This document shows positions 1 through 8,010 of a DNA stretch of 23,285 nt, one piece after another. Made by a program: the position numbers and the translations under genes. Under the pieces are notes generated by a model. That model worked only from the letters and a program-made list of their open reading frames with translations, made no database searches and had not been told where the DNA came from. Within the stretch, counting starts at the first letter, position 1. Every line of letters begins with the position of its first letter. This DNA is from Fimbriimonadaceae bacterium (GTDB lineage Bacteria; Armatimonadota; Fimbriimonadia; Fimbriimonadales; Fimbriimonadaceae), in NCBI GenBank assembly GCA_947447315.1, contig CANFJD010000009.1, positions 1 to 23,285 of the forward strand, written 5' to 3'.

Positions 1-420
1 CTCGTCCATCGCGGTCGCGCCCAAGGACTTGTAGAACTCAATCGACGGTGTGTTCCAATCCAAAACCGACCACTCCACGCGGCCGTATCCTGCTTCGGTA
101 GCGATCTCCTTCAGTCGCAGCAGTAATCCCTTCCCAATCCCCCGACCGCGAAACTCCGGCCGCACGAACAAATCCTCTAGATAAATTCCGCGCCGCCCCA
201 AGAACGTGCTGAAGTTGAAAAAGTACAACGCAAACCCGGCCACCGCCCCGTCATCTTCCGCCATCACCACCCGCACCACGGAGTTCGGACCGAAAACTTC
301 CCGCTCAATGTCGGCCACGGTGGCCACGCACTTGTCTCGCAGCTTCTCGTAAACCGCCAATTCTTGAATCAACGCCAAAATCTCCGGCGTATCGCTCGGC
401 ACCGCATCCCGCAAAGTCAT
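1..420 (-). CDS. GNAT family N-acetyltransferase (3' end cut by window edge)
   Basis: The minus strand is open from an ATG at 420 to the window edge, giving 140 residues with no stop. It is a GNAT-fold acetyltransferase that would move an acetyl group from acetyl-CoA to an amine. The acetyl-CoA pyrophosphate-binding motif A is clear: LEDLFVRPEFRGRGIGKGLL, with the R-G-x-G-I-G core, at about residues 81-100. It is followed by the strand VEWSVLDWN and the usual FYKSLGA helix. This arrangement, with DWN before the last helix, resembles the diamine (spermidine/spermine) acetyltransferase-like subgroup, so a polyamine or small amine substrate is possible but not shown. The start lies 25 bp after the stop of the DUF2330 gene on the same strand, so the two may be cotranscribed. 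Only about the last 15-20 residues seem to be missing. Confidence 0.85.
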   Translation of the reverse strand, partial: MTLRDAVPSDTPEILALIQELAVYEKLRDKCVATVADIEREVFGPNSVVRVVMAEDDGAVAGFALYFFNFSTFLGRRGIYLEDLFVRPEFRGRGIGKGLLLRLKEIATEAGYGRVEWSVLDWNTPSIEFYKSLGATAMDE

Positions 421-445
421 GCCCAGAGCTTATCCGTAATCCGGA

Positions 446-1801
446 CTAGCGCTTCTTCGCCGAGCCAGCATCTTTCTGCATCCGGTCCATGGTCTTCATG
501 GACTCAATCGACCGCAATTCGCGGTTCAAGTACCGATCTTCCGTCACCAGGTGACCACTGTCGACAACATTCAGCGTATCGATGTAAATCTTGGCCCGAG
601 CCCCACAAATCACCATCATCGCGACCAGTCCCATCCCGGTCAACATCGGCAGCCAGATACCGATCAGCGCAAAAATCACCCCAACCGCCACCGCCGACCA
701 GGCAACTTCCGTCAAAACCAATCCCGGCGCTTCGCTATCCTGGGTCAGAAACTCATTTACTGGTGCGTACGGCGCGGGTGAAACCACTAAGTCGGTCTGC
801 ATTTGCGCTGGTGACAATTCCCCGCGCAGGTAAGTCGTCACTTCGCCATACTCCGCCCCTTTGATCGAAATGTATTTCCAGTCCTTAAATTGATCGTTTC
901 GGTAACCCACTTCGTCCAAAACGTCCACTTTCCAGCGCTGGTTGTTCGCGGTAAAAACTTTCAACCCGGACACCGAAACCGATTGCTTGCCCACTACCAG
1001 CATCTCTAAAAACAGCGGCTGGTCCGTCTGTCCGGTAAGCCGCATCGGATACACCAACTTATTGCCTGGATAAACAATCTTCAACGGATGCGGAGGCAAG
1101 GCACCATCAATATCGTGCCGAAACTTGGCCACCACAAACTTCCAATGCTGCGCGGCATACTCCGCAATCACCCGCCGCTTCGCGTCGGAAACCACGAATT
1201 TGTTCTTCTTCAGCCAGTTCTCCACCGCGTCCACCCCGCCCGGCGCGGCCTCCGGGTCCAGCAAAACCACGTTGTAAGACCCGTACTGCCCTAAAACCTC
1301 AATCGTCGGTCGACTCGAGCCCTTCTTCGCCGCAAACTTTGCCTGGGCAAACACAGCAAAAAAGATCCCGTGGATTAAAAAGAGCAAAAGCGTCTCCGCC
1401 AATATCCTTGGACCCCGGCTGGCCGCGCTCATTTTCCGGTAGCGCCATCCTGACGTGACAAATACTCCCGCGCTGAAAAACAGAAAAATCAGAGACGGAA
1501 GATCCGGGGCAGATTCGCGGTGGACTTTCGGTCGGTGGGTCTCAAAAGCCTGCCGCATATAATCCACCTTCACCGAGTTAACGTAAGAAGGCACCGCTGG
1601 CACCGGAACCACCCACCCGTAGTCTCCCGCCTTACCGTTAAGAACGGACTCGACGATCATGGTCACCTCTCCATCCTTCTGCCGCAAAAACGCCCGCTGA
1701 GAGGGAATCTCCGGCGGCAATTCCGTAGGGCCAAAGTAAGTCCCATCCGCTCCCGAGAGAGCAGAAAGGCAGACAATCAGCCAGAAGATAATCCGTCTCA
1801 T
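446..1801 (-). CDS. DUF2330 family membrane-anchored exported protein
   Basis: This is a 451-residue protein of the DUF2330 family, whose biochemical role is unknown. The start is set at the ATG at 1801 because it opens a clear signal peptide (MRRIIFWLIVCLSALSGADG). The open frame continues upstream to 2029, but that part overlaps the divergent Uma2 gene and has no family features. Family hallmarks are the GDYGWVVPVPAVPS segment near residue 60, the AVENWLKKNKF helix, and the PPHPLKIVYPGNKLVYPMRL segment. Two hydrophobic segments lie near residues 100-160 and a longer one near residues 360-400, followed by a charged C-terminal tail, so most of the protein should sit outside the cytoplasmic membrane. 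The acetyltransferase gene follows 25 bp downstream on the same strand. Confidence 0.75.
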   Translation of the reverse strand: MRRIIFWLIVCLSALSGADGTYFGPTELPPEIPSQRAFLRQKDGEVTMIVESVLNGKAGDYGWVVPVPAVPSYVNSVKVDYMRQAFETHRPKVHRESAPDLPSLIFLFFSAGVFVTSGWRYRKMSAASRGPRILAETLLLFLIHGIFFAVFAQAKFAAKKGSSRPTIEVLGQYGSYNVVLLDPEAAPGGVDAVENWLKKNKFVVSDAKRRVIAEYAAQHWKFVVAKFRHDIDGALPPHPLKIVYPGNKLVYPMRLTGQTDQPLFLEMLVVGKQSVSVSGLKVFTANNQRWKVDVLDEVGYRNDQFKDWKYISIKGAEYGEVTTYLRGELSPAQMQTDLVVSPAPYAPVNEFLTQDSEAPGLVLTEVAWSAVAVGVIFALIGIWLPMLTGMGLVAMMVICGARAKIYIDTLNVVDSGHLVTEDRYLNRELRSIESMKTMDRMQKDAGSAKKR

Positions 1802-1809
1802 TAACTCAC

Positions 1810-1829
1810 TTGCCTTATAGTAACGGCAA
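1810..1829. promoter_or_regulatory. Inverted repeat between divergent DUF2330 and Uma2 genes
   Basis: TTGCC and GGCAA flank a 10-base spacer in the 76-bp gap between the two divergent starts. It could be an operator or part of the DUF2330 leader. No convincing -35/-10 pair was found. Confidence 0.2.
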
Positions 1830-1877
1830 TTACTCCCGAGCGCCACGTTTTTCGCAACCTGACTTAAGATGATAAGT

Positions 1878-2458
1878 ATGAGCCTCTCGCCGTTCATCAT
1901 CCCGGCCGACCAAGAGAAAGTCCTTTGGTCGCGAGATGAGTACCTAGACTTGATGGACCAGCCTGAATACGATGGTCGGAAATTTGAGCTCTTGGGCGGT
2001 GTGATCTTTGAAAAATGCCGGAAAAGCAACGCCGCCGATTCGCCGTACGAACCATCCAGCGCGCGTTGAGGTTGGCCTACGGCGATAGTTTCGATGTCAC
2101 CGCTGGCATCACGCTACCGCTTTCCAACCGCGACGCGCCGCAACCCGATATCACCGTTTTGTCGGTAAGCGTGGATGCATTGCGTCAGCGAGAAGAAACT
2201 GCCGCCGACGTTGAACTCCTGGTCGAGGTCGTCGTCTCGCGGCTAGATCTCGCCTTGCAAAAGCGGGGGATCTACGCGGCTGCCGGAGTGCCAACGTACT
2301 GGATCGTAGATGTAAACCGTCGCTCAATCCTGGTCCATTCTCAGCCCGCCGGCGCCGGATACTCCTTCGTCGAAGAGTATTTAACCGGTCAAATCCCTGT
2401 TCATGGCGTATTGCTCTCCGTAGAAGCCCTTCTACCCCCCGCCGACATGTCCGACTAA
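1878..2458 (+). pseudogene. Uma2 family endonuclease (DUF820), frameshifted
   Basis: Two overlapping frames together make one Uma2 protein, a family with a PD-(D/E)XK nuclease-like fold and no firmly known biological role. The first frame (1878 to the stop at 2069) carries the N-terminal part ending FELLGGVIFEK. The second frame is open from an ATG at 2015 to 2458 and continues directly with MPEKQRRRFAVRTIQRAL. The break is at a run of five A residues (2011-2015); one more A would restore a single frame. Predicted catalytic residues survive in the second frame: the PD of PQPDITVL, the E of LLVEVVV, the K of ALQKRGIY, and the closing TYWIVDV. Explanations are a real one-base deletion (pseudogene), a homopolymer sequencing error, slippage at the A run, or re-initiation at the ATG at 2015. 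An ATG at 1869 is an alternative start. Confidence 0.75.
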
Positions 2459-2516
2459 CAAAAACGCGCCTTGTAGCCCCGAGGCACCCGCCGAGGAAAA
2501 AGCGAACTGAGCCAAC

Positions 2517-2547
2517 TATCCCGCCGATACGATCGACCGGCGGGATA
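2517..2547. terminator. Hairpin between convergent Uma2 and acnA genes
   Basis: TATCCCGCCG (2517-2526) and CGGCGGGATA (2538-2547) form a perfect 10-bp stem with an 11-base loop. It sits in the 98-bp gap between two convergent genes and could end transcription from both sides. Neither side has a T run, so it is not a textbook intrinsic terminator. Confidence 0.45.
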
Positions 2548-2556
2548 CCCGTACGC

Positions 2557-5253
2557 TTACAGCAACGACCGCAGAACGTAAGGCAGAATTCCGCCGTTCA
2601 GGTAGTAAAGAACCTCTTGTGGAGTGTCGATCCGCACCTTCACCTGAATCACCTTATCATCCGCCCGCAACGACAATTGCTTGCCGCCGGCAAAGTTGGT
2701 CGCCACCGCATCGGCCAGGCCGACGAGCTCAAACGTCTCCTGACCCGTAAGCCCCAGTGACTCCGCGTTCTCTCCTGGCAAGAACTCCAGCGGAACCACG
2801 CCCATACCCACCAGATTGCTTCGGTGAATGCGCTCAAAGCTCTCCGCTAATACCGCCTTCACGCCCAGCATCGCCGTGCCTTTCGCCGCCCAGTCACGAC
2901 TCGAGCCTGAACCGTACTCCTTGCCCGCCAAGATCAGCAGCGGAATCTCCGCCTGCCGGTAAAGCTGAGAAGCCTGGAAAATACTCGTCACTTCGCCCGT
3001 GGGCAGGTAGGTGGTAAATCCACCCTCCGTTCCCGGCGCCAACTGGTTGCGCAGCCGCACGTTCGCAAAGGTGCCGCGAACCATCACCTCGTCGTGCCCC
3101 CGCCGACTACCGTAGCTGTTAAACATCGCCGGTTCCACGCCCTGTTCTGTCAGCCATTGCCCAGCGGGACTGTTCAGCTTAATGCTGCCCGCTGGGGAAA
3201 TGTGGTCGGTCGTAATGCTATCGCCCAGCTTTGCCAAGGCGCGCATGCCGGTCAAATCCGCCACCCGCTCCGGTGCCGACGCGCTCATGCCCTTAAAGTA
3301 GGGAGGATTATTAATATAAGTGCTTGCCGGGTTCCAAGTGAACAGATCGCCGGTCGGAGCCTCAATCGCCTGCCACTTTTCGTCGCCCTTAAACACGTCC
3401 GCGTAGTTGGTCTCAAACAACTCGCGATCTGCCGCCGAGTGAACCGTATCAGAAATCTCCTGCTGCGTCGGCCAAATGTCGCGTAGATACACCGGCTGCC
3501 CGTCGCTTCCCAAGCCCAACGCATCGTTCTTTAGATCGACATGCATGGAGCCGGCCAACGCGTAAGCCACTACTAACGGCGGCGACATAAGATAGTTAGC
3601 CTTCACATCCGCACTGATGCGTCCTTCGAAGTTGCGGTTACCGCTCAAAACGGCCGCTACCACGAGGTTCTGCTCGTTCACGCGCCGACTAATCTCGTCC
3701 GGCAACGGCCCCGAGTTACCAATGCAGGTTGTGCATCCGTAGCCCACCGTGTAAAAGCCCAATTGATCGAGGAACGTATCAAGTCCGGCCTTGGCGTACA
3801 TCTCCGTAACCACTCGGCTACCGGGTGCCAAAGAAGTCTTCACCCACGGCTTGGTGGTCAGTCCCTTCTGCACCGCCTTCTTGGCCAACAGGCCCGCCGC
3901 GCACATCACATAGGGGTTGCTGGTGTTGGTACAGCTCGTAATCGCGGCGATCACCACGCTACCGTGATTCACTTCGCCCGCGGCTGCGTTAGCCCGCACC
4001 GACCCGTCTTCCTTACCGTCAAAAATGGCTGGTGCCACCGGGGTTCCGCTGACCGGCACCGACGGCGTCAGTCCCGCAAACGACGTGGCAAAGCTACTCG
4101 GAGCCGCCCCCAACTTGATGCGGTCCTGAGGTCGCTTCGGTCCCGCAACGCTCGGCTCTACGGTCGAGAGGTCGAGACTCAACACGTCGGTGTATTCGGC
4201 TTCCGGCGCGCCCGGTTCCCAGAACAATCCCTGCGCCCGGAAGTAAGCCTCCGTAAGGGCAATCTGCTCTTCACTGCGACCGGTAAGCCGCATGTATCGC
4301 AAAGCTTCGGCATCCACGGGGAAGATCGCGCAAGTCGCGCCGAACTCCGGCGACATGTTGCCAATCGTGGCTCGGTCGGCCAACGGCAGCGTCGCCAAGC
4401 CTTCGCCGAAGAACTCAACAAACTTGCCCACCACGCCGCGCTTGCGCAGCATCTCGGTAACCGTCAAAACCAGGTCAGTCGCGGTCGATCCTTCCGGCAA
4501 TTTCCCGCTCAGCTTAAACCCGATGACTTGGGGAATCAGCATGGTTACCGGCTGGCCCAGCATCGCCGCCTCGGCTTCAATGCCGCCCACGCCCCAACCG
4601 AGAACGCCAATCCCGTTAATCATGGTCGTGTGGCTATCCGTGCCCACCAGCGTGTCCGGATACGCCACGCCGTCGGGATTCACAAACGTGACCCGCGCCA
4701 AGTTCTCCAGATTCACCTGGTGAACAATTCCCGTGTTTGGCGGAACCACCTTAAAGTTGTCGAGGCCCGTCTGCCCCCACTTCAAAAATTCGTACCGCTC
4801 CTGGTTCCGCTGAAACTCCAAGTCGCGGTTGATCAAAATGCTCGCTTCGCTGCCGTAGCTATCCACCTGAACACTGTGGTCAATGACCAGCTCCACCGGC
4901 TGCAGCGGATTAATCTTCGCCGGGTCGCCGCCCAGTGCTTTCATCGCGTCGCGCATCGCCGCCAGGTCCACCACGCACGGCACGCCCGTAAAGTCCTGGA
5001 GAATCACGCGCGCCGGCGTAAAGCTAATCTCGATGCTAGCTTCCGCTTTCGGATCCCACTTGGTCAGGGCCTCGATGTCCTTTTTGAAAACACTGCGATC
5101 ATCCTCGGTCCGCAACAGGTTTTCCAGCAGGATGCGCAGGCTGTAGGGAAGCCGCGTCAGGTTCTTACCGACCGCGTTGAGGTCGTAATAACTGTAGGTT
5201 TTGGTACCGACCAAAAAGGTCGATTGCGAGTTAAAGGAGTTAAGGGTTCCCAT
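2557..5253 (-). CDS. acnA: Aconitate hydratase A (aconitase)
   Basis: This enzyme interconverts citrate and isocitrate through cis-aconitate in the TCA cycle, in the cytoplasm, using a [4Fe-4S] cluster. The 898-residue length fits bacterial AcnA. The three cluster cysteines are C441 (in SCTNTSNP), C507 and C510 (in GYGCTTCIGNSG); their spacing of 66 and 3 matches AcnA of other bacteria. Other family motifs are LVGTDSHTTMINGIGVLGWGV, the swivel-domain SYGSRRGHDEVMVRGTFANVR and the C-terminal AGKEYGSGSSRDWAAKG. The start is the ATG at 5253 because AGGTGA lies five bases upstream; a GTG at 5274 in the same frame would overlap that ribosome-binding site. The gene seems to stand alone, with a leader that may fold (see 5307-5364). 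Long reading frames on the opposite strand are shadows of this gene. Confidence 0.97.
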   Translation of the reverse strand: MGTLNSFNSQSTFLVGTKTYSYYDLNAVGKNLTRLPYSLRILLENLLRTEDDRSVFKKDIEALTKWDPKAEASIEISFTPARVILQDFTGVPCVVDLAAMRDAMKALGGDPAKINPLQPVELVIDHSVQVDSYGSEASILINRDLEFQRNQERYEFLKWGQTGLDNFKVVPPNTGIVHQVNLENLARVTFVNPDGVAYPDTLVGTDSHTTMINGIGVLGWGVGGIEAEAAMLGQPVTMLIPQVIGFKLSGKLPEGSTATDLVLTVTEMLRKRGVVGKFVEFFGEGLATLPLADRATIGNMSPEFGATCAIFPVDAEALRYMRLTGRSEEQIALTEAYFRAQGLFWEPGAPEAEYTDVLSLDLSTVEPSVAGPKRPQDRIKLGAAPSSFATSFAGLTPSVPVSGTPVAPAIFDGKEDGSVRANAAAGEVNHGSVVIAAITSCTNTSNPYVMCAAGLLAKKAVQKGLTTKPWVKTSLAPGSRVVTEMYAKAGLDTFLDQLGFYTVGYGCTTCIGNSGPLPDEISRRVNEQNLVVAAVLSGNRNFEGRISADVKANYLMSPPLVVAYALAGSMHVDLKNDALGLGSDGQPVYLRDIWPTQQEISDTVHSAADRELFETNYADVFKGDEKWQAIEAPTGDLFTWNPASTYINNPPYFKGMSASAPERVADLTGMRALAKLGDSITTDHISPAGSIKLNSPAGQWLTEQGVEPAMFNSYGSRRGHDEVMVRGTFANVRLRNQLAPGTEGGFTTYLPTGEVTSIFQASQLYRQAEIPLLILAGKEYGSGSSRDWAAKGTAMLGVKAVLAESFERIHRSNLVGMGVVPLEFLPGENAESLGLTGQETFELVGLADAVATNFAGGKQLSLRADDKVIQVKVRIDTPQEVLYYLNGGILPYVLRSLL

Positions 5254-5306
5254 GAGATTCACCTCACCTCGCACGTCGATGGCGCAGATTTCGCCCCGAC
5301 CGGTGA

Positions 5307-5364
5307 TCGCACCCGTCGGATCTCTCAGCGGAGAATGACCCCGTCAGGTTACCCGCCCGTGCGA
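5307..5364 (-). promoter_or_regulatory. Possible structured 5' leader of acnA
   Basis: Read on the minus strand, TCGCAC (5364-5359) pairs with GTGCGA (5312-5307) as a closing stem. Inside it, GGGTC (5341-5337) pairs with GATCC (5322-5318), with one G-U pair, capped by TCTC (5334-5331) and GAGA (5326-5323) around a four-base loop. The motif GACGGG occurs twice, beside the inner stem and beside the closing stem. The element ends about 55 bases before the acnA start codon, a usual place for a cis-regulatory RNA. It does not match any riboswitch class I know from memory. Confidence 0.3.
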
Positions 5365-5386
5365 ATCCCTAAAGATAAAGATGGAC

Positions 5387-5406
5387 CGCCCCAGTCCTCT
5401 GGGGCG
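5387..5406 (-). terminator. Possible terminator downstream of the amidase gene
   Basis: CGCCCCAG and CTGGGGCG form a perfect 8-bp stem with a four-base loop. On the minus strand it is followed by a broken T-rich stretch (TCTTTATCTTTA). It lies about 130 bp after the amidase stop and before the acnA leader fold, so it could separate the two genes. It might instead be part of the acnA leader. Confidence 0.35.
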
Positions 5407-5537
5407 AGCCGAATAGCGTGACGGAAACCGACCAATAACCCCAAAACCCACCGGCCAGGCCCACCTTACGCCCCGCGTGAGGGAACAGGCATTGCCAAAC
5501 ACTGCCGTCACCTGCTCTGAAATATGGTCACAACCTA

Positions 5538-7184
5538 TCAGGCTAACGTCGGCCGGCGGAAGTGGAAATCACCCGCCTCCTGCGTCAGTCTAGCGATCTG
5601 GCACAGCGTGTCTTCGCGATACAACCGACCGGTGATCGACTTCGCCCGACTGTTCCCCTTCCCGTCGTCGCCCTGTGGCACCACGATCTGCGGGTGACCC
5701 GTCAGGTTCGTGTGGAACAGCGTCGGCGAGATGTCGTTGCTAATGTATGCATCGAGCGCGCCAAACTCTTTCTCAAACTGGTGCATCAGCAACGTCCGCG
5801 CCCGCATCGCCTGCAGATACTCCACCGCCGGAATAAACCGGCTCGCCCGGAACAAGTTCGGCCAGTCCGAATTTTTCAGATCGTTGATCTTCTCGCTCCG
5901 CGTGAATTCGTCAAACGCACTGCCGCACTCCACGTACAAGATGCTAATCAGCGCCTCGTTGATCGGCGTAAATTTCACTGGCGAAACCTCAGCCCCCAGC
6001 TCTTTCAACTTGGCAATCCAAGGGTCGCTCGTCTTCACGTCCGGCGTGTAGCCAATCTTTAGCCCCTTTAGATCTTTTCGCGCCGAATAGTTGAACGCCC
6101 GTGAGACCGTCGAGTCATCCCGATCATCCCTCCCCGCAATCACCGAAAACACCACCGCACAATCCTCCACTTCTCGACAGATCGGACCGATCTTGTCCAT
6201 CGTAAAGCTCAGTGCCATCGCTCCAAACCGAGAGACCCGACCGAAAGTTGGCCGCAACCCCGTCGTCCGGCAGCGGACGCTCGGCGAACAAATACTTCCC
6301 AAAGTCTCCGTTCCCAGCGAAAAAGCGACCAGTCCCGCCGCCGTTGCCGATGCCGAACCCGCACTCGACCCGCTCGAACCCTGCTTAGGATTCCAAGGGT
6401 TCTTCGTCGTTCCGCCAAACCAAACATCCCCGTTCGCCAACGCTCCCATGGTCAACTTCGCCACCAAAACCGCGCCCGCCGCGTCCAGCCGCTCAATCAC
6501 CGCCGCATCAAAATCCGGCGTGTAGTCTTTGTAGGGAGCCGCGCCCCATGTCGTCAGAATGTCCTTGGTCGCAAACAAGTCCTTCGCCCCGTAAGGAATG
6601 CCGTGCAGCGGACCTCGATACTTTCCGGCTGCAATCTCCTTATCCGCCTGCCGAGCCTGCTTCAAGGCATGCTCTTCGGTCAGCGTCACCACGCAAAGCA
6701 ACGCCGGTCCATGCTTCTTTAGCCTCTCCAGATATATTTTCGTCAGGGCCTCGCTCGTAATCTGCCGGCTCTTCAACCAATTCCCCAGTTCACAGAGCGA
6801 AGCAAACGCGATGTCTTCCTCCGAAAGCCCTTTGATCGACTTGCGTCGCGGTGCACTCAGCTTCGCTGCGTACTTTGCTTTCGTGTCCGAAGATGCTCCC
6901 AGCGGGTGAAAAGTAAGCGCCGGATCCGTCTGATAGTTGATCGGTAACTTCCGCACCGATTCGTATCCGGGCCGGTAGCTCTTCACCTCCGCCAGCACAT
7001 CTTTTCGCTCCGCATCCGTCAGCGAAAAGCCGCCCAGTTTTTCAACTGCCTTAATGTCGTCAATCGTCAGGTCGGCGGGCTTCGTCCCCGCCTGCAACAA
7101 CGACGTCATCTCCGAGTGCGCCAAAACCGGTGCCCCCAATAAGCTCAAAAGCGTGCCACGCACAAAATCCTTCCGCGAAACCAT
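5538..7184 (-). CDS. Amidase signature family hydrolase, probably exported
   Basis: This is a 548-residue amidase-signature enzyme that hydrolyses an amide bond with a Ser-cisSer-Lys triad. The predicted triad is K201 (in GIPYGAKDLF), S273 (in SSGSSAGS) and S297 (in GTETLGSICS); the 24-residue gap between the serines matches the family. An unusual N-terminal part of about 120 residues precedes the catalytic domain, which starts near residue 120 (GLSEEDIAFASL). The first 25 residues, with SRKDFVRG followed by a hydrophobic stretch, look like a Tat-type signal with one Arg replaced by Lys, so export is likely. The nucleophile strand reads SICSPSVRC rather than the usual SIRxPA, so the pocket may be unusual. 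Glutamyl-tRNA amidotransferase subunit A is unlikely because of the signal and the extension. The substrate is unknown. The gene is divergent from the aldolase gene, 55 bp away. Confidence 0.88.
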   Translation of the reverse strand: MVSRKDFVRGTLLSLLGAPVLAHSEMTSLLQAGTKPADLTIDDIKAVEKLGGFSLTDAERKDVLAEVKSYRPGYESVRKLPINYQTDPALTFHPLGASSDTKAKYAAKLSAPRRKSIKGLSEEDIAFASLCELGNWLKSRQITSEALTKIYLERLKKHGPALLCVVTLTEEHALKQARQADKEIAAGKYRGPLHGIPYGAKDLFATKDILTTWGAAPYKDYTPDFDAAVIERLDAAGAVLVAKLTMGALANGDVWFGGTTKNPWNPKQGSSGSSAGSASATAAGLVAFSLGTETLGSICSPSVRCRTTGLRPTFGRVSRFGAMALSFTMDKIGPICREVEDCAVVFSVIAGRDDRDDSTVSRAFNYSARKDLKGLKIGYTPDVKTSDPWIAKLKELGAEVSPVKFTPINEALISILYVECGSAFDEFTRSEKINDLKNSDWPNLFRASRFIPAVEYLQAMRARTLLMHQFEKEFGALDAYISNDISPTLFHTNLTGHPQIVVPQGDDGKGNSRAKSITGRLYREDTLCQIARLTQEAGDFHFRRPTLA

Positions 7185-7239
7185 GCGCTATTTTGACCCC
7201 ATCCGCCGGGCGGAGAACAGAAACGTACATCATTGATGC

Positions 7240-8010
7240 GTGAATGAAGTGCCAACCGAGCTCGTCGAGGTCTCTCACTGGCTCGCCGATCCCGAACTAG
7301 ATGCCGTCATCCTCGCCGAAGGCAACGTCAGCCAAGCTGCGTCAGAGTCAACTTTTTGGGTCAAAGCCAGTGGTTTCCAACTGGGATCCATCGCCGCGAA
7401 TGGCTTTGTCCTCGTAGACGCGAACCCTATCCTGAGCCTATTCGACTCCAACCTGAGCGACCAAGACGTCAAGGATGCGCTCCGAAGTGCCACCCGCGTC
7501 GGTGCCCCCGCCGTCCCTAGTGTCGAAACCTTCATGCACGCGTGGCTGCTAAGCCTTCCCGGTGTCACTACCGTTCTCCATGGTCATCCGGTGCCGCTTA
7601 TCGCCATCGCCAGCCACCCCGATGCGCCAAAAATCTGCGCCAACCGCCTCTTCCCCGACGAAATCGTCTGCTGCGGCCCCGAAACCGTCTGGGTCCCCTA
7701 CGTCGATCCCGGTCTTCCGCTCGCAAAGGCAATCCGTGATGCCACCGTTGCCTACATCGAGAAATGGCAAGACTTTCCCCGTACGATTCTGCTGGGAAAT
7801 CACGGCCTCATTACTCTCGGGACAAACCTTCCCCAAGCCAAAGCCGCGTTCCAAATGGGAGTCAAAGCGGGTAGGGCATGGACTCAAGCTCTATCGATGG
7901 GGTGGCCCAATGTCCTCAGTTCCGACTCAATCGCCCGCATCGCCGGAAGACCCGACGAGCATCACCGGCAGCGATTACTTTGGGCCGCTGCGGCGTCGGA
8001 GCAACAGTGA
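7240..8010 (+). CDS. Class II aldolase/adducin family protein
   Basis: This 256-residue cytoplasmic protein belongs to the zinc-dependent class II aldolase/adducin family (L-fuculose-1-phosphate aldolase and relatives). The phosphate-loop motif AEGNVS is at residues 27-32 and ASG at 43-45. The putative catalytic Glu is E96 and the zinc ligands are H114 and H116 (HGHP) and H188 (GNHGL), in the same order and near the same spacing as in FucA. The substrate cannot be read from the sequence: a sugar-phosphate aldolase, an epimerase, or a role in sugar-acid breakdown are all possible. The start is a GTG at 7240. The last 36 bases overlap the 3' end of the convergent PEP-CTERM gene. The gene is divergent from the amidase, so they may share a regulatory region. 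Confidence 0.85.
   Translation: MNEVPTELVEVSHWLADPELDAVILAEGNVSQAASESTFWVKASGFQLGSIAANGFVLVDANPILSLFDSNLSDQDVKDALRSATRVGAPAVPSVETFMHAWLLSLPGVTTVLHGHPVPLIAIASHPDAPKICANRLFPDEIVCCGPETVWVPYVDPGLPLAKAIRDATVAYIEKWQDFPRTILLGNHGLITLGTNLPQAKAAFQMGVKAGRAWTQALSMGWPNVLSSDSIARIAGRPDEHHRQRLLWAAAASEQQ

Noticed and set aside
1802..2029. N-terminal extension of the DUF2330 protein
   Set aside because: It overlaps the divergent Uma2 gene, and the internal ATG at 1801 begins a proper signal peptide.
3763..5421. 552-codon open frame on the plus strand opposite acnA
   Set aside because: It is antisense to a certain gene, with His/Arg/Gln-rich composition typical of a shadow of GC-rich coding DNA, and has no recognisable domain.
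5275..5537. A known riboswitch (TPP or glycine) in the acnA leader
   Set aside because: CTGAGA-like and ACCTGA-like pieces occur but in the wrong order and spacing for TPP, and the glycine core is absent on both strands.
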